Of a stretch of 26,504 bases of DNA, positions 5,762-12,369 are shown in pieces (the first letter of the stretch is position 1; every line of letters begins with the position of its first letter). The notes under the pieces are model-generated. The model was not told the DNA's origin and searched no databases. It was given only the letters and a program-made list of their open reading frames with translations. Origin of the DNA: a virus; the IMG/VR virus record IMGVR_UViG_3300020152_000053, positions 1 through 26,504 of that record; one strand, 5' to 3'. A program made the position numbers and the translations under genes.

Positions 5762-5988
5762 CCTTCTCTGACCCTCAAAAAGACATGCTCGATACGCTGC
5801 GCGAATTCCGCAATGTGTTCGGAGAGTTCGAGCTCAAGGTAACGTTGCCGAACGTGACACTCGCAACGCCTGGCTTCCCTGTTGGCAGGACATACACCGA
5901 ATGCTCGAGTCAGCCATGGGACCACAACGCGAAGAGTCCGCAGCATGCAAAGATTCAGCAATGGAGGGCTCAACGATGCAAGACCTGA
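5758..5988 (+). CDS. Hypothetical small early protein
   Basis: The product is 76 aa. The ATG overlaps the replication gene's stop as ATGA and has GAGGG seven bases upstream. The N-terminal half is amphipathic (DMLDTLREFRNVFGEFEL) and the C-terminal half is polar and basic. There is no recognisable family. The position directly after a replication organiser is where λ-like phages carry a helicase loader, but the protein is far too short for DnaC or P. The function is unknown. Confidence 0.6.
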   Translation: MTFSDPQKDMLDTLREFRNVFGEFELKVTLPNVTLATPGFPVGRTYTECSSQPWDHNAKSPQHAKIQQWRAQRCKT

Positions 5989-6083
5989 AAACTTATTGGC
6001 GCTGCCCGGCTGACCGGAAGCTGATTCCGTACGTTGTGGCACGCATCTGCAAAGGCTGGAAAGGATACTCGCTATGGGTGTGA
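5976..6083 (+). CDS. Very small basic protein
   Basis: The product is 35 aa, starting at ATG 5976, which follows GGAGGG with seven-base spacing. Longer in-frame starts at 5901 and 5961 lack such a site. The product (MQDLKTYWRCPADRKLIPYV...) is basic and aromatic with two cysteines. It overlaps the previous gene by 13 bp and the next by 10 bp. The strong ribosome site and chain of overlaps are the only evidence that it is real. Confidence 0.45.
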   Translation: MQDLKTYWRCPADRKLIPYVVARICKGWKGYSLWV

Positions 6084-6259
6084 GTGCTGCCGGCATTGTG
6101 CAAGCCCCTCGCGCGCACGCGTTTGAGAAATGCCAGGGCATCGACTGCGAACGCAAATACCGCTGCGAAAGGTTCACCGCATTACCGGTGAAGAATCAGC
6201 GCTGGGCATCGTTCTACGCGCTGGAAGAGTGTGAAGCGTTTGTGGAGGTGGTTCAGTGA
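6074..6259 (+). CDS. Small cysteine-rich protein
   Basis: The product is 61 aa, starting at ATG 6074, with GGAAAGGA about eight bases upstream. Residues 20-32 hold CQGIDCERKYRCERF, a three-cysteine cluster with a fourth cysteine further on (EECEAF), suggesting a metal-binding knuckle. Small Cys-rich proteins commonly precede rusA in λ-like early operons. It overlaps the RusA start by four bases. The function is unknown. Confidence 0.65.
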   Translation: MGVSAAGIVQAPRAHAFEKCQGIDCERKYRCERFTALPVKNQRWASFYALEECEAFVEVVQ

Positions 6260-6705
6260 GTATCACCCTAACCCTGCCCTATCCCATCAGCGCGAATCGC
6301 TACTGGCGCACCTTCATGCCGAAAGGCTTCAAAGCACCAGTCACAACCGTTAGCCCAGAGGCCAGAAGCTACAAGGCGCAGGTCGCTCACATGTGCAAGG
6401 CAGCCGGCATCAAACAGCCCATCAGCGGCCGTGTGGAGATCGACATCAAGCTGTTCCCAAAGCGCCCGCAGGACTACGCCAAGCGCATGCAGAAGAATCC
6501 CGACAGCTGGGACGATGACGTGCAATGCCTGGACCTGGATAACGTGAACAAGGTGCTATTCGACGCAATCAAGGGCATCGCGATTGTTGATGACAAATGG
6601 ATCCGTCGCATCACTTCCGCGCGCATGGAACCGGATGGTGAGGCGCGCGTTGTGATGACCATCAGGCCTCTGCAGTTGGCCTCACCACAGGCGGCTTTGA
6701 TATAG
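6256..6705 (+). CDS. rusA: RusA-type Holliday junction resolvase
   Basis: The 149-aa product starts at GTG 6256, overlapping the previous stop as GTGA, with GGAGGTGG upstream. RusA dimers cut Holliday junctions and resolve branched replication DNA before packaging. The catalytic acidic set is present: Asp93 and Asp95 in CLDLDNVNK, Lys99, and Asp112/Asp113 in AIVDDKWI. The N-terminal PISANRYWR is also typical. The length is a little above E. coli RusA (about 120 aa) because of an insertion around residues 70-88. It is near the end of the early operon, as in λ-like phages. Confidence 0.93.
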   Translation: MSITLTLPYPISANRYWRTFMPKGFKAPVTTVSPEARSYKAQVAHMCKAAGIKQPISGRVEIDIKLFPKRPQDYAKRMQKNPDSWDDDVQCLDLDNVNKVLFDAIKGIAIVDDKWIRRITSARMEPDGEARVVMTIRPLQLASPQAALI

Positions 6706-6707
6706 CC

Positions 6708-6980
6708 ATGGACTACCGAGCCCATCCGCGCATTGATTGGTTCCGCATCTTTGCGGACCTCAAGGCCGTGGGCATTTCCATCGATCAGATCAATGCCGAC
6801 CTGAAAATACCCCGTAGCACACTGCTGGGCTGGAAGAACATCGGGGCTGAACCGAAGTTCCGCGACGGGGAACTGTTCCTGAACTACTGGCAGCAGAAAA
6901 CCGGCAACGACTTCGATCATGTGCCCATGGTAGGCGTCATCAAGATTCGCAAAATAGTCAGGAATCCGACTATGGCCTGA
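6708..6980 (+). CDS. HTH protein at the late-regulator position
   Basis: The product is 90 aa. Residues 10-45 show a helix-turn-helix: WFRIFADLKAVGISIDQINADLKIPRSTLLGWKN, followed by the aromatic helix LFLNYWQQKTG. The fold resembles small phage HTH proteins with unassigned roles. It lies between rusA and the virion genes, where Q-type antiterminators or late activators are found, so control of late transcription is a fair inference. It could instead be a small-terminase-like HTH protein, but a better terminase candidate lies at 21840. The ribosome site is weak. Confidence 0.6.
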   Translation: MDYRAHPRIDWFRIFADLKAVGISIDQINADLKIPRSTLLGWKNIGAEPKFRDGELFLNYWQQKTGNDFDHVPMVGVIKIRKIVRNPTMA

Positions 6981-7033
6981 CGGGATACTGCGCATGTCCG
7001 AATCATCCTCACCCCTTCAGGAGATCATCGCAA

Positions 7034-7450
7034 ATGACAAAAGCACCCGGCAAAGCTCGCAATCATCAAGTTCAAACCCCAGGCGCTGCACCCGCAGCCG
7101 CAGAGAACACAACTCAAGCCTCGGAAGGAGGTGACGAACATGCCGCGCAAACTCAGGAGAATGCAGGCGAAAGCGCTTCTGCTGGTGATGGCAACGGTAC
7201 CGGCGCTGCTGATTCTGGAGCTAGTGACAACGCCGATACGGCTAGCGCTGAAGTAGTGACAGCTCCGCCTGCGCTAGAACCTGCTGCGACTCAACCAGAG
7301 AAGGCACCGGCCAAGCCACAGCGCAAGGTTGCAGGTCCAGTTGATTACTCCAAGATGCGCGCCGATGATGTTGATGCAACCAAGCTTCAACGCGCCGTGC
7401 TGACCCTCGATGGCTGGGTAGTCCCAGTCAAGCCCGAAACAGCGAAATAA
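7034..7450 (+). CDS. Low-complexity Ala-rich protein, first late gene
   Basis: The product is 138 aa. Residues 1-100 are Ala/Glu/Thr/Pro-rich and look disordered. The last 35 residues (VDYSKMRADDVDATKLQ, RAVLTLDGWVVPV) look like a compact conserved element. AGGAG lies ten bases upstream of the ATG. It opens the virion gene cluster and is followed by two gp7.3-like proteins. The role is unknown; it may be a minor virion or assembly protein. A second ORF with a far better ribosome site is nested within it (7140-7256). Confidence 0.65.
   Translation: MTKAPGKARNHQVQTPGAAPAAAENTTQASEGGDEHAAQTQENAGESASAGDGNGTGAADSGASDNADTASAEVVTAPPALEPAATQPEKAPAKPQRKVAGPVDYSKMRADDVDATKLQRAVLTLDGWVVPVKPETAK
7140..7256 (+). 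CDS. Nested 38-codon ORF encoding a small membrane protein (candidate)
   Basis: ATG 7140 follows AAGGAGGTGA with eight bases between GGAGG and the ATG, a near-perfect match to the 16S rRNA tail and the best ribosome site in the window. The ORF is in another frame inside the 7034-7450 gene. It encodes a basic N-terminus (MPRKLRRMQAKA) followed by one hydrophobic helix (LLLVMATVPALLILELV). Such a charge pattern suits an N-in single-pass membrane peptide. The site could be a coincidence of the outer frame's Glu-Gly-Gly codons. Confidence 0.4.
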   Translation: MPRKLRRMQAKALLLVMATVPALLILELVTTPIRLALK

Positions 7451-7453
7451 ATC

Positions 7454-7690
7454 ATGTGCGGCAATCCCTTCAAGAGCAAACCCAAAACACCCAAGGTCGT
7501 GCAGGTGGACCCGGCTGCAGACCAGGCAAAGCTAGAAGCGCAGGCAGCGTCTAAGGCCAATGCCGAGGCTGTTGCGCGCAAGAAGAATCTGCGGCAGAAC
7601 AGTCTGCTTGCCACTGGTGCGCAAGGTGTTGAGGGTGAAGCCACGACCTCTTCCGTGATGGCTCGCGGCAAGCAGGAGCTCGGAGGCTAA
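7454..7690 (+). CDS. Small virion/tail-assembly protein, T7 gp7.3-like
   Basis: The product is 78 aa, beginning MCGNPFKSK. The middle is a charged Ala-rich helix; the C-terminus (RKKNLRQNSLLATGAQG, then ARGKQELGG) has the basic-then-SLL-then-KxxLG layout seen in small proteins encoded just upstream of podovirus portals, including T7 gp7.3, a tail assembly protein. No clear ribosome site precedes it. The next gene has the same MCG start and NSLL...ELG end, so the two look like diverged duplicates. Confidence 0.6.
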   Translation: MCGNPFKSKPKTPKVVQVDPAADQAKLEAQAASKANAEAVARKKNLRQNSLLATGAQGVEGEATTSSVMARGKQELGG

Positions 7691-7692
7691 TC

Positions 7693-7950
7693 ATGTGCGG
7701 CATGAATCCTGATCGGGACAAACTGTACGAGAAAATCACTACGCCCTTGCGCGGCGGTGAAAAGCGGTCAAGGGAAGCGCTTGCTTCTCACATCCCAGAC
7801 AATCCGAACATAGCAGCATCCGCTTGGGATCCGTTGTCCCGCTCAAAATTACCTTCCAAGCGGTCGGTGTTGAGCCAGGGTGAAGCAGCTAAACCAGCCA
7901 ACAAGGGAAACAGTCTGCTTTCCTACGGCAAATCTGAATTGGGTGCCTGA
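7693..7950 (+). CDS. Second small gp7.3-like virion protein
   Basis: The product is 85 aa, beginning MCGMNPDRD, with GGAGG seven bases upstream. It ends NSLLSYGKSELGA, matching the C-terminal plan of the preceding gene, including the shared 12-mer AACAGTCTGCTT. The middle (residues 12-65) differs. It lies immediately upstream of the portal, overlapping its start by one base. A role in tail or connector assembly is inferred from position. Confidence 0.6.
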   Translation: MCGMNPDRDKLYEKITTPLRGGEKRSREALASHIPDNPNIAASAWDPLSRSKLPSKRSVLSQGEAAKPANKGNSLLSYGKSELGA

Positions 7951-9557
7951 TGGACAGTGATATTGGCTCTCAGGTAGTCCGCAGGCTGGCAACGCTACGT
8001 GCGGCACGTCAGCCGCATGAAAACACCTGGCAGGAATGTTACGACTACTCCCACCCGATACGCGGCTCCGGCTTCATGGGGCACATCTACGATGCCGAGA
8101 CATCCAAGCGCAAACGTGCTGAACTGCTTGATGCGACTTCTACAGATTCCTGCCGCATCCTCGCATCCTCGATCATGGGTGGACTCACCCCGGCGAACTC
8201 CATTTGGTTCGAACTGGACAGCGGCGACGAATCCGAAGAAGAAAAGCGCTGGCTCGGTGCATCCGCTAAGACTCTGTGGGAAAACATCCACGCATCCAAT
8301 TTCGATGCCGTAGGCTTTGAGTGCATGCTCGATCTGGTAGATGCCGGCTGGTTCTGCATGTACGTGGAAGAGGATGAAGAGAACGGCGGCCTGAACTTCC
8401 AGCTGTGGCATATCTCAGGCGTGTTCGTTGCAGCCAGCAAAAAGGGAGGGCTCATCGATACGGTTTATCGGCCCTACACCCTGACTGTCGAGCAATGCGT
8501 CAACGAATTCGGCCTGGATAACGTCAGCGATGCTGTCCGCAACAATTACACCGAACAGAAATACGATGAAAAGGTTGAACTCGTTCATGCGATATACCCG
8601 CGCAAGATCAGTGTTTCGAATGCCAGGCTTGCGAAGAACCTGCCGTTTGCATCGGTCACAGTTGAATGCAAGAGCAAGAAGCCGTTGCGCGAGAGTGGTT
8701 ATCACGAATTCCCGTGCGTCGTACCACGCTGGATGCTTATTCCGAATTCGGATTACGCTGTCGGACCCATGTTCGACGCGCTCCCTGATGTCAAGGAGCT
8801 CAATGAGATAAACCGGCTGGAGCTGGCCTCATTGGACATCGCGCTGGGCGGCATGTGGATTGCCGAAGATGATGGCGTACTGAATCCCAAATCGATCAAG
8901 CTGGGCGCGCGTAAAGTCATCGTCGCCAACAGCGTGAACAGCATGAAGGAACTGAAATCAAGCGCTGATTTCAATGTGGGCTTCACCAAGAAGGAACAGC
9001 TGCAGGCTTCCATCCGCAAGATTCTGATGTCTGACCAGCTGCAGCCGCAGGATGGCCCCGCCATGACTGCAACCGAAGTGCATGTGCGCGTCGGTCTCAT
9101 CCGGCAACTGCTTGGCCCTGTCTATGGCCGTATGCAGGCTGAATACCTGCAGGTACTGATTACCCGCTGCTTCGGCCTCGCCTACCGTGCCGGCGTGTTT
9201 GGCCGCGCCCCTGATTCACTGGTTAATCGTTCATTCACCATCAAGTACGTTTCCCCGCTAGCCCGTGCGCAAAAACTCGAAGACGTGACCGCGATTGAAC
9301 GTCTGTATGCGAATGCCGGTGCGATTGCCGCCGCCAATGGTGACGCAAGTATTTTTGACAACCTGGACGATGACGAAGCGATTCGCCTGGTGAGTGATGC
9401 TCTGGGTTCTCCGGCCAAGGTCATGCGCACCAAGGAAGATGTCAGCCGTCTGCGCGAAGCCAAGAAGGAAGCGCAGGAAGAGGCACAGCAAGCTGCGCAG
9501 ACGCAGGCACTCACGCAAGAAGCAGGAAGCGCCGCAATTAAATCCATGGCCGCATAA
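7950..9557 (+). CDS. Portal protein (podovirus head-tail connector, T7 gp8-like)
   Basis: The product is 535 aa, the usual length for the podoviral head-tail connector family (T7 gp8, 536 aa). It forms the dodecameric ring at the capsid vertex through which DNA is packaged. Family features are the N-terminal VVRRLATLRAARQPHENTWQECYDYSHP, then LDATSTDSCRILASSIMGGLTPANSIWFEL near residue 60, and the long helical stretch TKKEQLQASIRKILMSDQLQPQ...MTATEVHVR (about 340-385). The C-terminus is a charged Gln/Ala-rich helix. It overlaps the upstream stop by one base and heads the structural block. Confidence 0.93.
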   Translation: MDSDIGSQVVRRLATLRAARQPHENTWQECYDYSHPIRGSGFMGHIYDAETSKRKRAELLDATSTDSCRILASSIMGGLTPANSIWFELDSGDESEEEKRWLGASAKTLWENIHASNFDAVGFECMLDLVDAGWFCMYVEEDEENGGLNFQLWHISGVFVAASKKGGLIDTVYRPYTLTVEQCVNEFGLDNVSDAVRNNYTEQKYDEKVELVHAIYPRKISVSNARLAKNLPFASVTVECKSKKPLRESGYHEFPCVVPRWMLIPNSDYAVGPMFDALPDVKELNEINRLELASLDIALGGMWIAEDDGVLNPKSIKLGARKVIVANSVNSMKELKSSADFNVGFTKKEQLQASIRKILMSDQLQPQDGPAMTATEVHVRVGLIRQLLGPVYGRMQAEYLQVLITRCFGLAYRAGVFGRAPDSLVNRSFTIKYVSPLARAQKLEDVTAIERLYANAGAIAAANGDASIFDNLDDDEAIRLVSDALGSPAKVMRTKEDVSRLREAKKEAQEEAQQAAQTQALTQEAGSAAIKSMAA

Positions 9558-9564
9558 GGTTTAA

Positions 9565-9801
9565 ATGCCTGACTCGTTACAACCCCAGCTTTACAAGGAC
9601 GTTTTCGAAGATGACCGCCGAGGCGCGGCCATTCTCGATGAGCTCATTCGCAGGTTTGGACGCAATCCATACGTACCCGGTGGCCTCGAAGGTGCGCGCC
9701 AGACCGATTTCAACGCGGGACAGAACAACGTAGTGCAGTTCCTCATTAACCGCATTAATCAAGCCAACGGAGTAGAAGAGAATGAACAAGAGAATGCGTA
9801 G
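9565..9801 (+). CDS. Bbp19-like small structural protein
   Basis: The product is 78 aa. Residues 10-65 (YKDVFEDDRRGAAILDEL, then DFNAGQNNVVQFLINRI) follow the pattern of the Bbp19-like domain named after Bordetella phage BPP-1: a short N-terminal helix, then a conserved FNxGxxxVxxxI helix. In BPP-1 the gene sits between portal and scaffold/capsid genes, as here. AAGG lies six bases upstream. The precise role is not established. Confidence 0.7.
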   Translation: MPDSLQPQLYKDVFEDDRRGAAILDELIRRFGRNPYVPGGLEGARQTDFNAGQNNVVQFLINRINQANGVEENEQENA

Positions 9802-10639
9802 GTTGTTTTATTTCATGAACGAAGCCGGTGACGGCACGCAAGGCGGTGCAGGTGGCGGTTCTGGTACTGGTGAAGGTGCGGCAGGTGGTCAAGGCGATGG
9901 CGGCGCTGGATCCGTATTAGCCGGTGCAGCGGGTACCACAACCGCAATCAATGAACTGATCCCCGAGAAATACCGCGTCAGCAAGGAAGATGGCACATTC
10001 GACATCGAAGCATCCGCACGCAAACTGGCGGAAGGCCACACCAATCTGGAAAAGAAATTGGGTTCCGGTGATGCCGCCCCATCCGCTCCCACTGAATACA
10101 AGATCAACGTGCCAGACGAGTTCAAGGAAGCCGTGGCCTCCGACGCACCCGAAATGCAGCAGTTCCTCGCTGATGCGCATGCGGTCGGCATGACGCAGAA
10201 GCAGCTCGATTTCGTGATGAACCAATATGCGGGCATTCTTCCGCAGCTGGCATCCGGCAATAACTTCACTCCAGAAGCCGCGACGGAATCACTGAAGGAA
10301 ACATGGAAGACCGAAGAGGAATTCAATGCCGGCGTGAAAGGTGCCTACCGCGCTGCTGTCGGGTTCGGTGAGAAGGTCGGCGTCAGTTTTGATGACATGG
10401 AATCCAGCGGCCTGACCAACAATCCGGTATTCATGCGCATCATGGCGGCCGTCAGTAAGGAAATGGGCGAAGACAAGATTCCGAATGATGGTGCAGGTGG
10501 TGGAAGCGGTGACAGCTCAATCGAAGCCCTGCAGGCATCTGAGGCCTATCGCAATCCCAAGCATGCTGATCATGCCAAGGTCAGCGAGCAGGTTCGCCAG
10601 TTCTACGCCAAGAAGTACGGCGACGCACCAGTTCTGTAA
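9782..10639 (+). CDS. Capsid scaffolding/assembly protein (T7 gp9-like)
   Basis: The product is 285 aa from ATG 9782, with GGAG nine bases upstream. ATG 9815 (MNEAGDG) would match the usual start of such proteins but has no good ribosome site. Residues 13-50 are Gly-rich, the middle is acidic and helical (EFKEAVASDAPEMQQFLAD, MTQKQLDFVMNQY), and the C-terminus is basic (VSEQVRQFYAKKYGD). Composition, size and position before the major capsid gene match podovirus scaffolds, which guide capsid assembly and leave before DNA packaging. Confidence 0.8.
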   Translation: MNKRMRRLFYFMNEAGDGTQGGAGGGSGTGEGAAGGQGDGGAGSVLAGAAGTTTAINELIPEKYRVSKEDGTFDIEASARKLAEGHTNLEKKLGSGDAAPSAPTEYKINVPDEFKEAVASDAPEMQQFLADAHAVGMTQKQLDFVMNQYAGILPQLASGNNFTPEAATESLKETWKTEEEFNAGVKGAYRAAVGFGEKVGVSFDDMESSGLTNNPVFMRIMAAVSKEMGEDKIPNDGAGGGSGDSSIEALQASEAYRNPKHADHAKVSEQVRQFYAKKYGDAPVL

Positions 10640-10645
10640 TTCCAA

Positions 10646-10663
10646 ATAGTCGGGAAACCGACA
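10646..10663. repeat. 18-bp direct repeat, copy 1 (capsid leader)
   Basis: ATAGTCGGGAAACCGACA occurs here and, base for base, at 23743-23760 inside the large terminase gene. The central part is a GAAA-capped hairpin. A chance 18-bp match within 26.5 kb is unlikely. Confidence 0.75.
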
Positions 10664-10737
10664 CTCACCTTGCGCGACTATTGCGGGCATCGGCCTGCGG
10701 TAGCGCGCAGACACCCGTTAAAGCTCACAGGTTCAGC

Positions 10738-10821
10738 ATGGTAGCCGATGCCGAACTGGCGAACAGGCCCGCTCCAACGGACACCCTGAAGGCGAATTTA
10801 CCAATTCTTTTTCAGGAGTAA
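10738..10821 (+). CDS. Possible 27-aa leader peptide ORF before the capsid gene
   Basis: ATG 10738 opens a 27-codon frame (MVADAELANRPAPTDTLK...) whose TAA at 10819-10821 abuts the capsid AGGAG site, five bases from the capsid ATG. AGG lies six bases upstream of the start. The frame has no stop back to about 10636. It could couple or attenuate capsid translation, or be accidental. Its bases also form the leader's 9-bp stem. Confidence 0.3.
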   Translation: MVADAELANRPAPTDTLKANLPILFQE

Positions 10822-10825
10822 AAAA

Positions 10826-11806
10826 ATGAAAGCATACATTCAAAGCAACAAGTGGCAACTCGCAGGCCTCGCGCTGGCGCTCGCTCTCGTATCTGTTGGC
10901 GTTATGCCTGCTGATGCAATGGCCGGTGTCGCCTTGGTCGGCGTAGGTTCTACCACCATCACCAATGCCTTTGTGCAGCAGTTCGATAGCAATATCCGCC
11001 TGCTGTCACAGCAAAAGGAATCCCGCCTTGAAATCGCCGCGCATGACCGCGGCAACATCACCGGCGAATCCTTCACCGCTAACCGTCTTGCCGCCCTGGA
11101 AGATACGCCAGAGAACAACACCCGGCACGGTGACACGCAATGGTCCGAGTCCGATCATTCCACCCGCGTTGCCTTGATGAAAGATTTCTATCAAGCCCTG
11201 CCGGTGGATCGTGCTGACGAGCCGAAGCTCCTCGCCAACCCGAACGGTGCATACACCGATTCCCTGCTGGCCGCATGGAATCGCCGTAAGGATGCAATCC
11301 TGTACGCAGCTCTGCGCGGTAACTCGCAGGCAAAGGACGGCTCGCTGGTCGCGCTGACCTCTGGCCAGAAGATCGCTCACGGCGGTACCGGCTTTACCAA
11401 GGCCAAGCTGATCCAGGCCAAGAAGCTGTTCCGGACCAATGAGCTCGATGAGCACAACGGCGAAGAACTTTACATCACCTTCAACGGTGAAATGCTGGAA
11501 GACATCCTGGCTGATACCACCTTGACCAGTGCCGATTACATGGCCGTCAAGATGCTGCAGGACGGTGACGTTTCCGGTAAGTGGATGGGCTTCAAGTGGG
11601 TTCCTTACGAGGGCCTGACCTTCTCCGCATCAACCTACTACGCAGTTGCCTGGGCGAAGTCTGCGATTCATCGCGGTACTGGCTTCGTGGAAGGCAAATC
11701 CCAACGCCGCGGCGACAAGAAAGACACCATGCAGGTTTCCATGGCTGGTTCTTACGGTGCTGTACGGGTTGAGGAAAAAGGCGTAGTCGAGATCGCCTTC
11801 CAATAA
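10826..11806 (+). CDS. Major capsid protein with signal-peptide-like N-terminus
   Basis: The product is 326 aa, starting at ATG 10826 with AGGAG seven bases upstream. From residue 42 (TTITNAFVQQFDSNIRLLSQQ) the protein reads like podovirus HK97-fold capsid proteins of the family that normally begins near this point. It follows the scaffold gene. Residues 1-41 are extra: K2 and K9, a hydrophobic core LAGLALALALVSVGV (12-26), then ADAMA-G with an A-x-A motif at 31-33, the form of a Sec signal peptide. A shorter start at Met32 lacks a ribosome site. The extension may be a membrane-targeting or assembly domain. Capsid identity is firm by context, moderate by sequence. Confidence 0.82.
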   Translation: MKAYIQSNKWQLAGLALALALVSVGVMPADAMAGVALVGVGSTTITNAFVQQFDSNIRLLSQQKESRLEIAAHDRGNITGESFTANRLAALEDTPENNTRHGDTQWSESDHSTRVALMKDFYQALPVDRADEPKLLANPNGAYTDSLLAAWNRRKDAILYAALRGNSQAKDGSLVALTSGQKIAHGGTGFTKAKLIQAKKLFRTNELDEHNGEELYITFNGEMLEDILADTTLTSADYMAVKMLQDGDVSGKWMGFKWVPYEGLTFSASTYYAVAWAKSAIHRGTGFVEGKSQRRGDKKDTMQVSMAGSYGAVRVEEKGVVEIAFQ

Positions 11807-11815
11807 GCGATTGAG

Positions 11816-11831
11816 GCCCGGGCAACCGGGC
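11816..11831. other. Intercistronic hairpin after the capsid gene
   Basis: GCCCGG and CCGGGC form a perfect 6-bp stem with a GCAA tetraloop ten bases past the capsid stop. There is no T run, so it is more likely an mRNA 3'-end stabiliser or weak attenuator than a full terminator. Confidence 0.55.
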
Positions 11832-11873
11832 TTCACCGCTGAACCCATTCAATTTTTAAAGGAGTAAGGAATC

Positions 11874-12332
11874 ATGGCTGAACAAGTCTCCCGTCAAGCC
11901 GCCAAATTGGTGGCGAATTCGAAACTCGCACCGCATGAAGCCCTTGGCAAAAAGCGTGTGATTGTCATTACCTCACCGGCAGCTGTTACCTGGGCGCAAA
12001 ACGATACCATCGCCAGCCCTGTACCTCTGCCAGTCGGCACCCGGATCCTGTGCGGTTCTTACGCTTCGCATCAGGACATGGGCACGTCGATCACGCTGGA
12101 TGTCGGCCTGCGCGACAAAAACGGCACTGCCATCGATGCGGACGGTATCGCCGCTGCTGTTGATGTAGCAACCGCCGCCGCCCGCACTGTGCTGAATAAC
12201 GGCGCTCTGGTGAAGGATGGTGCCGAGTATGTGACCGATCAGATTTCGTATGTGTATGCAACGCTTGGCGGTGGTACCCCTGGTGCCAACGCGCAGATTC
12301 GTATCGAAGTCGAAGTCATCACACCTGATTAA
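11874..12332 (+). CDS. Probable capsid decoration (cement) protein
   Basis: The product is 152 aa with AAAGGAGTAAGGA upstream. It is predicted β-rich (KRVIVITSPAAVTWAQNDTIAS, TSITLDVGLRDKNGTAI, NAQIRIEVEVITP) and has no enzyme motif. The gene lies directly after the major capsid gene between two RNA hairpins, the position of the cementing protein Bbp16 in phage BPP-1 and of decoration proteins in other podoviruses. The identification is from position, size and β-rich composition. A head-tail adaptor is less likely because the tail-tube A gene follows. Confidence 0.6.
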   Translation: MAEQVSRQAAKLVANSKLAPHEALGKKRVIVITSPAAVTWAQNDTIASPVPLPVGTRILCGSYASHQDMGTSITLDVGLRDKNGTAIDADGIAAAVDVATAAARTVLNNGALVKDGAEYVTDQISYVYATLGGGTPGANAQIRIEVEVITPD

Positions 12333-12350
12333 TTTCAGGTTGCTTTAACA

Positions 12351-12369
12351 CGGGGGCCGCGTGCCCCCG
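12351..12369. terminator. GC hairpin after the decoration gene, possible weak terminator
   Basis: CGGGGGC (12351-12357) pairs with GCCCCCG (12363-12369) around CGCGT. Only GTTT follows, so termination would be weak. It may reduce expression of downstream tail genes relative to the capsid genes. Confidence 0.5.

Larger units (their letters stand above)
10640..10825 (+). promoter_or_regulatory. Structured leader upstream of the major capsid gene
   Basis: This is the longest non-coding gap in the late block. GTCGG-GAAA-CCGAC (10649-10662) is a small hairpin. TAGTCG (10647-10652) can instead pair with CGACTA (10675-10680), an exclusive alternative. GGCATCGGC (10686-10694) pairs perfectly with GCCGATGCC (10744-10752), enclosing CTGCG-6 nt-CGCAG (10695-10710). 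Capsid ribosome site AGGAG is at 10814-10818. No obvious promoter or terminator was found. It may set capsid mRNA stability or translation. Confidence 0.5.

Noticed and set aside
6994-7134. 46-codon Ser/Arg-rich frame ending inside the AGGAGGTGA before the nested ORF
   Set aside because: Its ribosome site is poor and the composition looks like an off-frame reading of the 7034 gene. It could be a coupling leader for 7140-7256, but there is no support beyond the position of its stop.
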